Shown: positions 16,765-24,793, counted from the stretch's first letter. The stretch: DNA of 64,000 nt from MWCR01 sp049325475 (GCA_049325475.1 JBMOLN010000007.1:620001-684000); one strand, 5' to 3'. The notes: generated by a model not told the origin, from the sequence alone. Made by a program: numbers and translations.

Positions 16765-17736
16765 TCAGACTTGTGATGCAAGTTGTTTTTTAATCCAATC
16801 ATACGTTTTTTTAAGTCCATCACGCAAAGGTGCGCTTGGCTTCCACCCCAATTTTTCAAAAATCAATCTATTATCAGAATTCCTTCCTCTTACGCCAAGA
16901 GGTCCGTCGATATGTAATAGATTTAATTTTTTTCCATCAAATTCCATAGCTATTTCAGCAAGTTGGTTAATTGAGACCATTTCATCGGAACCAATGTTTA
17001 CCGGCCCAAAAAAATCCGGTGAGTCCATAAGCCTTCTGACACCATCCAAACACTCATCAATAAACAAAAACGAACGCGTCTGTTCGCCATCACCCCAGAT
17101 TTCGATATTGCCTCCATCATGTGTTTCGGCGACTTTTCTGCAAATTGCTGCAGGCGCTTTTTCCTTACCGCCGCGCCATGTCCCTTCCGGGCCAAAAATA
17201 TTATGGAATCTGGCGATGCGTGCGTCAAGCCCGTAATTGCGCCTGTAAGAAAGATAAAGCCGCTCGCTAAATAATTTTTCCCAGCCATATTCACTATCTG
17301 GCGCCGCCGGGTAGGCGCTGTCTTCACTCAAGTTAGGATTGTCTGGTTCCGTTTGGTTATGAGCAGGGTACATGCAAGCCGATGAAGAATAGAATAATTT
17401 TTTTATACCCGATTTCTGCCCATAGTGTGCTATGTTTAAATTAATCTGTGCGCTGTTATGCATGACATCCGCATCATGTTCTCCCGAAAATATATAACCG
17501 GCCCCTCCCATATCTGCAGCTAATTGGTAAACCTCATCAAAAGGGCGGTCTAGTACTTGCAGGCATAGCTGCTGATCGCGTAAATCGCCGACCACAAAAT
17601 CATCTGCAGCTGTTTCAGAAAATTCAGGCCTCTTTAAATCAACTCCTCTAACCCAAAACCCTTCATTTTTTAATCTTTTAACTAGGTGGCTGCCTATGAA
17701 GCCGCCTCCGCCGCAAACTAAAGCTGTCTTTTGCAT
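16765..17736 (-). CDS. GDP-mannose 3,5-epimerase-like SDR enzyme
   Basis: 323 residues. NAD motif GGGGFIGSHL at 9-18. Strong resemblance to the GME family: QLAADMGGAGYI, YSSSACMYPAHNQTE, the catalytic Tyr-x3-Lys in EYGWEKL, FHNIFGPEGTWRGGKEKAPA, TRSFLFIDEC, NIGSDEMVSINQLAE and GVRGRNSDN. These are the residues I recall as conserved with the plant enzyme. GME converts GDP-D-mannose to GDP-L-galactose (or L-gulose). It follows the dehydrogenase gene with a 1-bp gap and precedes FkbM and GT11, suggesting it supplies an L-sugar donor. Confidence 0.85.
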   Translation of the reverse strand: MQKTALVCGGGGFIGSHLVKRLKNEGFWVRGVDLKRPEFSETAADDFVVGDLRDQQLCLQVLDRPFDEVYQLAADMGGAGYIFSGEHDADVMHNSAQINLNIAHYGQKSGIKKLFYSSSACMYPAHNQTEPDNPNLSEDSAYPAAPDSEYGWEKLFSERLYLSYRRNYGLDARIARFHNIFGPEGTWRGGKEKAPAAICRKVAETHDGGNIEIWGDGEQTRSFLFIDECLDGVRRLMDSPDFFGPVNIGSDEMVSINQLAEIAMEFDGKKLNLLHIDGPLGVRGRNSDNRLIFEKLGWKPSAPLRDGLKKTYDWIKKQLASQV

Positions 17737-17737
17737 A

Positions 17738-19045
17738 TTATTTATTTATCCCTAAATGAATTAGTTGCATGTGATTTTGAAATTTTTCCGGATCTAGAAT
17801 TCTCCAACAGTCAACTACTATTTGGTTATTCTTAAATATGTTGGGGTCTAAGTTGGAAAACTCTTCCCAGGTTGTCATTAAACAAATCAGATCCTTATCT
17901 TTGATACATTCATTAACTGATTGAGTATAGTTTATATCAGAAAGTATATTTTTGGCGTTATCATTGCTAAGCGGGTCATATGCTGTGACAGAATAACCTT
18001 TCTCAATTAATTTTTTAGCAACCTGAATATTTTGTGATTCTTCAATCACCGGAGTGTTGGGTTTATATGATAGTCCCAATACTGCAACGGATTTCCCTTC
18101 GGGAATCAATTTAGTAATTTTATCTACTATGAAATCCGCATGGCTCTGATTAATTTTATCCGTTGCCTTTGCAATAGAATGTTCGAGCCCGAATTTATCA
18201 TATACCTTGGCGAGCGCACGATTGTCGCGCGGGAAACAAGGTCCGCCATAACCAACACCTCCCTTTAGATATTTTAAACCAATACGCTTATCAAGTCCCA
18301 CCGCCGAGGTTACTTCATCAACGTTTCCTCCCGGGATCATGTCGCAAAGTTGCGCAATCATATTAGCAAAAGAAATTTTGGTTGTAACAAAGGTATTTAT
18401 GGATATTTTTGTAATTTCCGCATTAACTATCCTCATCCTTTGTATCGGTGGATTGTTCTCGCAATATCTTTTATAAAATTCCTCTAATAAATCGCCGCTC
18501 TTTTTATCTGATTCACCGATTAGAATAAAATCCGGATTTAGTAAATTTTTAATCACACTGCCAAGTGCGATAAATTCGGGATTATAACAGTAGCCGAAAT
18601 CCACGCCGCATTTTTTCCCGCTTAAATTTTCCAAGACGGGAATAATATCCTTTTCTGAAGCGCCTGGTAAAACAGTAGATGTCAAAACAATAACATGGAA
18701 ATCACTTTTGCGTGCCAGCGCTTTTGCAATTGGCTTTAAGGCTTCAATGACAAAGGCAGTGGAAAATTCGCCATTGGCTTCACTTGGCGTTGGAACAATG
18801 ATCAACGTTGCGTCGGTTTGATACACAACATCTTCCACATCCAAACTTGCTTTAATCAGATCTTTATTTTTTTTCAGCATTTCATCCAGCAGAGGCTCTT
18901 CAACGGGTGCTTCTGCATTGTTTATGCAAGTAACATAATGTTCATTAATGTCGGCACCCAATGTTTTAAAACCACGCTCTCCTAAAGTAGCGATTATAGG
19001 TGAGCCAAGCTTGCCGAGCCCGATTACGGATACTTTATTTATCAT
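17738..19045 (-). CDS. UDP-glucose/UDP-ManNAc 6-dehydrogenase family
   Basis: 435 residues. Rossmann motif VIGLGKLGSP at 7-16. Catalytic thiohemiacetal cysteine in GGVGYGGPCFPRDN near 265. C-terminal UDP-binding domain with GLSYKPNTPVIEES. Oxidises C6 of an NDP-sugar twice to a uronic acid using NAD. The exact substrate (UDP-Glc, UDP-GlcNAc/ManNAc or GDP-Man) is not decidable from motifs; GDP-mannose is worth considering beside the GME-like gene. Overlaps the upstream gene by 11 bp, consistent with one operon. Confidence 0.85.
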   Translation of the reverse strand: MINKVSVIGLGKLGSPIIATLGERGFKTLGADINEHYVTCINNAEAPVEEPLLDEMLKKNKDLIKASLDVEDVVYQTDATLIIVPTPSEANGEFSTAFVIEALKPIAKALARKSDFHVIVLTSTVLPGASEKDIIPVLENLSGKKCGVDFGYCYNPEFIALGSVIKNLLNPDFILIGESDKKSGDLLEEFYKRYCENNPPIQRMRIVNAEITKISINTFVTTKISFANMIAQLCDMIPGGNVDEVTSAVGLDKRIGLKYLKGGVGYGGPCFPRDNRALAKVYDKFGLEHSIAKATDKINQSHADFIVDKITKLIPEGKSVAVLGLSYKPNTPVIEESQNIQVAKKLIEKGYSVTAYDPLSNDNAKNILSDINYTQSVNECIKDKDLICLMTTWEEFSNLDPNIFKNNQIVVDCWRILDPEKFQNHMQLIHLGINK

Positions 19046-20429
19046 AATTTTTCGGTGTTATTGTAATTATATTGTTAATAATTTCGATCGTTGATTGAGT
19101 TTCTTTAAATAGTGATTTGATTTGTTCTAAATTCGGATAACCGTCGAGACCGTTAAAATCAGATGCATCATCAATTAAAATAACGCAATTTTGGCAATTT
19201 GAATTAATAATTGCGTTTAGTTCTTTAAATATTGGTGTATTGGATTCACCTTTTTCTGTAATTCCACCTGAATAATGGCCATCTAGCCAAAAAAGTACAT
19301 TACTGCCGTTTGTTTTTTTAATTATTTCTGCAAGCAGTTTGCCGCTGTCCCCGTTAAACAGAAAAATGTTCGGTGAATTGGAAAAACGTTTTTTAGCTTT
19401 CCTAAAGAGCTCACATGATAGTTCGATCGAATAAATTTTTTTAAAATTTTCTTTGGTTACCTGGATTGTATCACCAAGGTAAGTACCGGTTTCAATCATA
19501 ATCTCACAGCCGTATTTTTCTTTTTGCCGCAGGATGTGGCTTACTTTGGCCGCATGAGCGGCTTTTTTCCTATTACTTGCAATAGGATTTAAAAGCCGTT
19601 GAACGGATTTATGATTCTTGATCCTTTTTAAAATATTTAGAAACCTTGACTTTTTTGTCTGAAACGATAAATTTGTACATTCTCCACCCGAGTCCGCAAT
19701 ATTTATCATGTTCGACGTTAGCGGCTTGTTGAATCCATACGCTGGTTTGCATGAAAAAAAATAGTTACCATCGTAGTCGGTCATTAGACTACAAATATGC
19801 TTGGTAATAATAATGTTTTTATAATCCACTTCAAATTCTGAAAATTTAAAAAACAAGTCGCTTTTAACAAAAAAACAGTTTGTATCTGTTATGGCTATAA
19901 GTTCATAGCCTTTGGTTTTGGCAAGTTTGTTCAATGCCTTTGCCGAAGCGCCTAGTCTTGAATCGATTTTACCAACTAATTCTAAGTCGGCCGGTATTGT
20001 TGGGTTGTATTCACATATAATAACTCTCGGTCTGATTACAAGCTTTTCAAGAATATAATAATCATTGCCGTCGATATCAATTGATAAAATATCGATATCG
20101 TTGATATTGTTTTGTTTGATTATCTGATCAATCGAGTTTTCACCGGATGGTTCTACATATCTTTGCACGCAAATGCAATCATGATTTTTTGTATTTTCCT
20201 GCAAAACGCTAAACCTCTTTTGCTCGCCTTCGATAAGTATTGCCATCCATCCTTTTTCTAACCAAAGTTTTGCAGTATTTGAATCATAGACTCCATTCCA
20301 AGCTCCGAATTCTAGGCAGGTTTTATTGCCTTCGCCGATAATCTGTAGGATTTTTTCTATAATCCCATCCTCACCGAATTGTGAATATTCATTTCTGGAA
20401 AAATCCATTAATTTTGGTTTAGTACTCAT
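19035..20429 (-). CDS. Two-domain FkbM-like/class I methyltransferase
   Basis: 464 residues from the ATG at 20429; a TTG 24 bp upstream is possible but would lengthen the overlap with the flippase gene. The N-domain (to ~240) is FkbM-like: SQFGEDGIIEKIL, TCLEFGAWNGV (SAM loop), IDILSIDIDGNDYYILEKL. The C-domain (~290-464) is a second Rossmann methyltransferase: IMIETGTYLGDTIQ, YSIELS, FLFNGDSGK, LFWLDGHYSGG. The middle is basic and poorly conserved. Two methyltransferases in one chain could modify two positions; substrates unknown. Confidence 0.75.
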   Translation of the reverse strand: MSTKPKLMDFSRNEYSQFGEDGIIEKILQIIGEGNKTCLEFGAWNGVYDSNTAKLWLEKGWMAILIEGEQKRFSVLQENTKNHDCICVQRYVEPSGENSIDQIIKQNNINDIDILSIDIDGNDYYILEKLVIRPRVIICEYNPTIPADLELVGKIDSRLGASAKALNKLAKTKGYELIAITDTNCFFVKSDLFFKFSEFEVDYKNIIITKHICSLMTDYDGNYFFSCKPAYGFNKPLTSNMINIADSGGECTNLSFQTKKSRFLNILKRIKNHKSVQRLLNPIASNRKKAAHAAKVSHILRQKEKYGCEIMIETGTYLGDTIQVTKENFKKIYSIELSCELFRKAKKRFSNSPNIFLFNGDSGKLLAEIIKKTNGSNVLFWLDGHYSGGITEKGESNTPIFKELNAIINSNCQNCVILIDDASDFNGLDGYPNLEQIKSLFKETQSTIEIINNIITITPKNYDK

Positions 20430-21681
20430 ATGATCGTCTTTTGGAATAAACAATTACATAAGATGTAATAAGATTCACGGCATGTGTCAATATTTTTGCA
20501 TATACCGCTCCCATCAATCCATAAAGCGGTATTAATACTATTATGGAGATTAGCTGTACGATGCTGCCTAATATTGTATATTTAAAAACCTGTTCGGTTT
20601 TTTTCTTGGCCAGCATCAGAGTTATTGGGATGATATTTACCGATGCCAGCAGGGTGATGGAATATATTTTTGATAATGTTACCATCTGTATATATTTAGG
20701 AAAGAAAATGTCAATAATATATGTTGCACTCATTATATAGACCAGCACCAAGGCAACAATAAAAATAAGTAAAATCAGGCTTTTTTTAAACATGCTGCCA
20801 ATATACTGTCTTGTGTCGGCGCTTGCCAAACGCGGCATGGCAGCTTGGGAGATATTTTTTGTTATACCCCTTAAAGTATCGGGTAGCAATATGGCGAATG
20901 CGTAAATAGCCAGTTGTTCGGGACCAAGAAGATGGTAAACTAAAATATAGTCCGCATAACTGGCGATGGTACTTAGTACATTCGCATAGCTTAAATGTCG
21001 TCCGTATTTGAACGCCTCCCTGTCTTCCTCATTATTTTTTACCTTTTTCAAACATTTGTATATCCAGAAAACATTAAAAATCATGGTCGTACCGAAATTG
21101 GCGACTAACAACAAAATAATGTCATGAAAATAATAAGCAGAAGCGATAGTCGCTAAAGTGGTAAATGATACCGTAATAATCGTGTACTCCGAGAATTTTC
21201 TAAAATTCTTTAAGCCATGCAAATAAGCGATATATGTATTACCGACAAATGAAACCGGTTGGATAATGCCTAAAATTATGAATGCGGCGCCTAAAGAAAC
21301 GTTGTGCATTATCAAATAGTAAAGTCCGAGTGATAAAGCTCCGGTCAGATAAAGTAAATTCCATTTTATTTGATATTTTATGGATTTTTTAAAAGTTCCT
21401 TCCTTGCCATTTGCTACTGCTTGGGTGACAGCGGTATTCATGCCCGTTAAAGTCAGGGTACTTAAAATCGCAGAGGTAGAGGTTATGTATTTATAAATTC
21501 CAAAAACATAAACCGGTAAAAAGTTGGCATATGCCAAAGAGGTTAAAAGCTGTGTTCCTAAAGTCCAAAAATTACTCAAAGAAATCCAAAAACCACTTTT
21601 TAAATAATATTTCAAATCGATTTTTAACAGACTTTGCGCGTAATCTATGGATCCGACAATTTTTTGTTTTAACATAAACAT
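20419..21681 (-). CDS. Wzx-type polysaccharide flippase
   Basis: About 420 residues, almost entirely hydrophobic with 12-14 predicted membrane segments, typical of the MOP-superfamily oligosaccharide flippases. N-terminal pattern KSGFWISLSNFWTLGTQLLTSL fits RfbX/Wzx proteins. Start options are GTG 21684, ATG 21681 and ATG 21675; ATG 21681 abuts the HTH-gene stop (GTGATG). It would move undecaprenyl-linked oligosaccharide units across the membrane for the cassette. Confidence 0.85.
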   Translation of the reverse strand: MFMLKQKIVGSIDYAQSLLKIDLKYYLKSGFWISLSNFWTLGTQLLTSLAYANFLPVYVFGIYKYITSTSAILSTLTLTGMNTAVTQAVANGKEGTFKKSIKYQIKWNLLYLTGALSLGLYYLIMHNVSLGAAFIILGIIQPVSFVGNTYIAYLHGLKNFRKFSEYTIITVSFTTLATIASAYYFHDIILLLVANFGTTMIFNVFWIYKCLKKVKNNEEDREAFKYGRHLSYANVLSTIASYADYILVYHLLGPEQLAIYAFAILLPDTLRGITKNISQAAMPRLASADTRQYIGSMFKKSLILLIFIVALVLVYIMSATYIIDIFFPKYIQMVTLSKIYSITLLASVNIIPITLMLAKKKTEQVFKYTILGSIVQLISIIVLIPLYGLMGAVYAKILTHAVNLITSYVIVYSKRRSYEY

Positions 21682-21929
21682 CACCAGGTATTGATTTTAT
21701 CCGTAACCTTTTTTTTGACCTTTAGATATTCTTCTACGGCTTTTTGTTCCAGTTCGGGGGAGACTAAACGGAGAATTTCCTTACCCATAATCCTATACTG
21801 CCCTCCTACTTTATTTGCTTTCAATAGCCCCTTTTTTAAAAGGCGCTTCATTGTACTGTTGCTGATTTTTAATAAATCTTGAGTTTCCGCAGTAGTATAT
21901 ATGGAATTGGGTCTTATCTCTTCTGACAT
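21681..21929 (-). CDS. Small excisionase/MerR-like helix-turn-helix regulator
   Basis: 82 residues. The N-terminal winged HTH reads YTTAETQDLLKISNSTMKRLLKKGLLKANKVGGQYRIMG, the HTH_17/excisionase pattern; the C-terminus is a short charged helix. First gene of the minus-strand glycan operon and directly coupled to the flippase. Its promoter carries two copies of an 11-bp motif (21942-21972), so autoregulation of the operon is likely (inference). Confidence 0.8.
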   Translation of the reverse strand: MSEEIRPNSIYTTAETQDLLKISNSTMKRLLKKGLLKANKVGGQYRIMGKEILRLVSPELEQKAVEEYLKVKKKVTDKINTW

Positions 21930-21972
21930 GAATAAATTATATCAAAAGGTATTAAAAAGTGTCAAAAGGTAT
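21930..21972 (-). promoter_or_regulatory. Operon promoter with two direct-repeat operators, probably leaderless
   Basis: On the minus strand TTGACA (21965-21960) and TATAAT (21941-21936) are separated by 18 bp, a near-consensus sigma-70 promoter. TATAAT ends 6 nt before the HTH ATG, so transcription would begin at or within about a base of the start codon. TCAAAAGGTAT occurs at 21942-21952 and 21962-21972, exactly 20 bp apart; one copy overlaps the -35 element and the other abuts the -10. Confidence 0.75.
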
Positions 21973-22037
21973 CAAATCATGTCTGTGTATAAAATATATG
22001 GTTTTACGGTTAGTTGCTACTAATATATGCTATGCTC

Positions 22038-22631
22038 ATGACTGACTATCAACTTTTCATCTCCCAAAAAATCTCCCTAATCGCCAAATCAGGCTCTATT
22101 TTAGATCTCGGTGGCGGCAAACGCTTCCAAAAATGGCTGGCTCCGTACAAGTCTCTTTTTAATGAAGCTGATTACAAAACTTTCGATTATGATTCCACCA
22201 CTGGCGCTGATATAGTCGGCGATATCCATCAAATCCCTTTGCCTGATAATTCTTTTGACTCCGTAATTTGCAGCTCTGTTTTGGAGCACGTACAAGATCC
22301 GCGTCAAGCCGTCAAAGAAATTCACCGCATCCTAAAACCCGGCGGTGCGGTTTTCGTTATGGTGCCGTCAATTTACCCTTATCACGCCCGCCCCGGCCAT
22401 TATCCGGATTACTGGCGCTTTTTCGAAGATACGCTCAATGAGCTCTTCAAAGACTTCACGCAAGTGGAAATAGTCAAACGTGGCAAATATTTTACCGCAC
22501 TCTCTTTCTTCTTCCCATATCAACAAAAATTCCGCTGGTTTTTAGATCCATTAGCCGCATTTCTCGACAAATTGTTTGGATCATTGGTCAAAAATACCAC
22601 TGCCGGTTATTATCTTTACGCCATAAAATAA
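22038..22631 (+). CDS. Class I SAM-dependent methyltransferase
   Basis: About 198 residues starting MTDYQLFIS; codons at 22014 and 22032 are alternative starts. Motif I is SILDLGGGKRFQKW; the core DIHQIPLPDNSFDSVICSSVLEHVQDP and ILKPGGAVFVMVPS match Methyltransf_11. The C-terminus is hydrophobic (FRWFLDPLAAFLDKLF), suggesting membrane association. It pairs with the next methyltransferase (1-bp gap). Divergent from the HTH operon. The substrate is probably a lipid-linked or sugar intermediate (inference). Confidence 0.8.
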   Translation: MTDYQLFISQKISLIAKSGSILDLGGGKRFQKWLAPYKSLFNEADYKTFDYDSTTGADIVGDIHQIPLPDNSFDSVICSSVLEHVQDPRQAVKEIHRILKPGGAVFVMVPSIYPYHARPGHYPDYWRFFEDTLNELFKDFTQVEIVKRGKYFTALSFFFPYQQKFRWFLDPLAAFLDKLFGSLVKNTTAGYYLYAIK

Positions 22632-22632
22632 T

Positions 22633-23271
22633 ATGTCTTCACTCCAACAAATCTACGAATCCCATCACGCCTCCAAACGATCGCAGGGTTTTTCCATAAT
22701 GGAAAAAGACAGGGGAGAGTTATTAAAGAAAAACATCGGTGTTGGTAAAAAAGTCCTCGATATCGGCTGTCGCGATGGAGCTTTGACCAAATGGTTTGCG
22801 GAAGGCAATCAAGTCCTTGGTGCGGATATCGACTCCGTTTCCTTGGATCGCGCAAAACAGCAACTGGGGATCGATACCTTATTCGTAGATTTAAATGGTG
22901 ATTGGCAAGAGTTGGGTGATCAGAAGTATGACGTCATTGTAGCGGGAGAGATATTGGAACATCTATACTACCCCGCCAATGTCGTAGATAAAGTGAAATC
23001 AAGATTAAATCCCGGCGGTCTGTTTTTGGGCTCGGTGCCAAACGCATTCAATTTAAAACATCGTTTGCGCTATCTCATGGGTAATAAACAAGGCACTCCG
23101 CTTGAAGACCCAACACATATAACTCAATTTTCAGTCGCGGAGCTAAGTGGGATGCTAAGTAAATACTTTACAGATTTTGAAATTATCGGACTTGGCAGAT
23201 ATAAAAAACTTGCCAATCTCAATCCCAATCTTTTCGCTTTTGATCTGTTTTTTGTAGCGAAAAACAACTAA
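22633..23271 (+). CDS. Class I SAM-dependent methyltransferase
   Basis: 212 residues. Motif I VLDIGCRDGALTKWFA near 40-55, ribose-binding Asp in LGADIDS, then DVIVAGEILEHLYYP and LNPGGLFLGSVPN, the UbiE/Methyltransf_11 pattern. Immediately follows another methyltransferase, likely co-transcribed. The 78 bp after its stop contain GTAC-containing repeat words. Confidence 0.8.
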   Translation: MSSLQQIYESHHASKRSQGFSIMEKDRGELLKKNIGVGKKVLDIGCRDGALTKWFAEGNQVLGADIDSVSLDRAKQQLGIDTLFVDLNGDWQELGDQKYDVIVAGEILEHLYYPANVVDKVKSRLNPGGLFLGSVPNAFNLKHRLRYLMGNKQGTPLEDPTHITQFSVAELSGMLSKYFTDFEIIGLGRYKKLANLNPNLFAFDLFFVAKNN

Positions 23272-23289
23272 GTTGGAATATAAATACAA

Positions 23290-23349
23290 TTGTACAAAGT
23301 CCAACGTACGCTTGCCCTGAAGCATTGTAGGGATGTACGATATTTTTGT
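23290..23349 (+). repeat. Solo fragment related to the upstream region of the four-helix-bundle gene
   Basis: TTGTACAAAGTCCAACG ... ATGTACGATATTTTTG resembles 24332-24365 (TTGTACGAAGTACAACG ... ATGTACGATATTTTT) directly before the four-helix-bundle ATG. In both places a start codon follows the ATATTTTT, here that of a GT2 gene. It may be a remnant that now provides the gene's upstream region. Confidence 0.6.
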
Positions 23350-24279
23350 ATGCTCCACCTCGTCATCCCAGCCAGAAATGAATCAAAATATATCGCGGAT
23401 ACCATCCGCCGGCTTTGCAAATCTCTTTCCGACCTCTCCATGCCCTGGCAGATAATCGTGGCCGACAACGGGTCTACCGACCAAACCGCTGACGCGGTTA
23501 AACAATGCATGATGCATAATGCACAATGCATAAAAAAACAATTCAACAACGCTAAAGATAACCCGGACCCCGGACTCCGTACTCCGGACTGTCAGATAGA
23601 ATATCTATCCTGTCCGACCGTCGGCAAAGGAGCAGCCATCCGCCACGCAGCAAATCAATTACCAATTACGAATTACCAATTACCAATGCAGGGAGCTTCC
23701 GGCATTAACGATATAATTAATTCTGGCGACCGTGGTCCGCTGTCCGACGCGAAATGCGAATCTGAGTTCAGAGTTCCGAATTCTGAGTTCAAACAGTATT
23801 TCGGTTACATCGACGCCGATCTTTCTGCCGACCCGGACGCGATCTCCGGCATGGTCGCCCGCCTGCAGTCCGGTGCAGCTGACATTGTCATCGCTTCGCG
23901 CTTGCTCATCACCAAAACAACCAACCGCAGCTGGCTTAGAACTTTAAGCTCAAAGCTTTTTAATCTCGCGTCAAATCTCGCCTTGCATCTCGATGTCGCT
24001 GACGCGCAATGTGGCTTAAAAATCATGAATTCCCGCAGCCTTTCCGTCCTCCGCGACTGCCAAGAAGATGGCTGGTTTTTGGATATTGAATTGCTCGCCC
24101 GCGCCCGCAAAGCGGGTTTGCGCATCGCCGAAGTGCCGGTGCCGTGGACTGAATTTCGCTATCCGAACCGCGCTTCGCAAATCAACCATCTACGCGACGG
24201 GATTGGGGCTATCAAAGCTGTATTGCAGATTAAGAGGAACTTGCGTACATCGTACATCGTACATCGTACAAAAGACTAA
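23350..24279 (+). CDS. GT2 glycosyltransferase (dolichyl-phosphate glucosyltransferase-like) with repeat insertions
   Basis: About 309 residues from MLHLVIPARNESKYIADTI; the 20 codons before 23350 are repeat sequence. GT-A signatures: IIVADNGSTDQTADAV, the DxD in FGYIDADLSADPDAISGM, ADIVIASRL, and VADAQCGLKIMN. The stretch from ~52 to ~155 is interrupted by three heptad arrays (23505-23591, 23656-23690, 23758-23792), giving odd segments such as MMHNAQCI, QLPITNYQLPM and SEFRVPNSEFK. The last residues (TSYIVHRTKD) and stop come from the CGTACAT array that begins the four-helix-bundle element. Probably transfers a sugar to polyprenyl phosphate, feeding later flipping; specificity inferred only. 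Confidence 0.8.
   Translation: MLHLVIPARNESKYIADTIRRLCKSLSDLSMPWQIIVADNGSTDQTADAVKQCMMHNAQCIKKQFNNAKDNPDPGLRTPDCQIEYLSCPTVGKGAAIRHAANQLPITNYQLPMQGASGINDIINSGDRGPLSDAKCESEFRVPNSEFKQYFGYIDADLSADPDAISGMVARLQSGAADIVIASRLLITKTTNRSWLRTLSSKLFNLASNLALHLDVADAQCGLKIMNSRSLSVLRDCQEDGWFLDIELLARARKAGLRIAEVPVPWTEFRYPNRASQINHLRDGIGAIKAVLQIKRNLRTSYIVHRTKD
23505..23792. repeat. Three clusters of heptanucleotide arrays inside a GT2 gene
   Basis: 23505-23532: atgcatg, atgcata, atgcaca, atgcata. 23564-23591: cggaccc, cggactc, cgtactc, cggactg. 23656-23690: caattac x2, gaattac, caattac, caatgca. 23758-23792: gaatctg, agttcag, agttccg, aattctg, agttcaa. Each keeps a 7-nt period; the words differ. Confidence 0.8.
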
Positions 24280-24776
24280 GCTTCTGTCATACCTCGTACA
24301 TCGTACAAAAGACCAAGTTAGCCAGGTTATTGTACGAAGTACAACGAACAATGTACGATATTTTTATGGGATTTAAGCAATTTACTGAAATATTAGCTTG
24401 GCAAAAAGCCAGACTTTTAGCTAAAGAAACATACGTCACGTTTTCTGGAATCCGTGATTATGGTTTTCGAGATCAGATACAAAAAGCCGCAGTTTCGGTC
24501 ATGAACAATATTGCCGAAGGTTATGGCCGTCGTGGCAACAAAGAATTTGTTTATTTTTTGCGCATAGCCAAAGGATCCTGCTTGGAAGTACAATCAATGC
24601 TATATTTGGCTCTGGATTTGAACTATATTGACACAAAAAGATTTAATGAACTAATGTTAATCTCGGTACACGTACTTCAGTTGCTAAATGCTCTGATTGG
24701 CAGCCTAAAAGGTTAAGTATGTGTACGATGTAGAGAACTTAGTGAATAGTACGATGTACGATGTACGAAGTACGAA
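24244..24776. mobile_element. Four-helix-bundle gene between inverted heptad arrays
   Basis: The left array (24244-24271) is CGTACAT x3 then CGTACAA. The right array (24749-24776) is GTACGAT x2, GTACGAA x2, which on the opposite strand reads as the same CGTAC-word. More GTAC words flank the gene internally (24294-24365 and 24722-24732). The single gene inside is 24366-24716. The arrangement parallels the GxxExxY element but uses heptads as ends. Confidence 0.6.
24366..24716 (+). CDS. Four-helix-bundle protein (23S rRNA intervening-sequence / Avd-like family)
   Basis: 116 residues from MGFKQFTEILAWQKARLLAKE; earlier in-frame codons are repeat. The pattern W-Q-K-A...FRDQIQKAAVSVMNNIAEGYGRR...EFVYFLRIAKGSCLEVQSMLYLAL is diagnostic of the TIGR02436-type four-helix-bundle family. 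Members are encoded in 23S rRNA intervening sequences in several bacteria, and the fold is shared with Avd, the accessory protein of diversity-generating retroelements. No reverse transcriptase or rRNA is in the window. It lies between GTAC-type heptad arrays and interrupts two glycan genes, so it is probably part of a small dispersed unit. Confidence 0.88.
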   Translation: MGFKQFTEILAWQKARLLAKETYVTFSGIRDYGFRDQIQKAAVSVMNNIAEGYGRRGNKEFVYFLRIAKGSCLEVQSMLYLALDLNYIDTKRFNELMLISVHVLQLLNALIGSLKG

Positions 24777-24793
24777 TATCAGAATTATTACAT

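Noticed and set aside
24366..24716. Diversity-generating retroelement (Avd-like protein)
   Set aside because: No reverse transcriptase, template repeat or variable-repeat pair is visible; the protein fits the stand-alone four-helix-bundle family.
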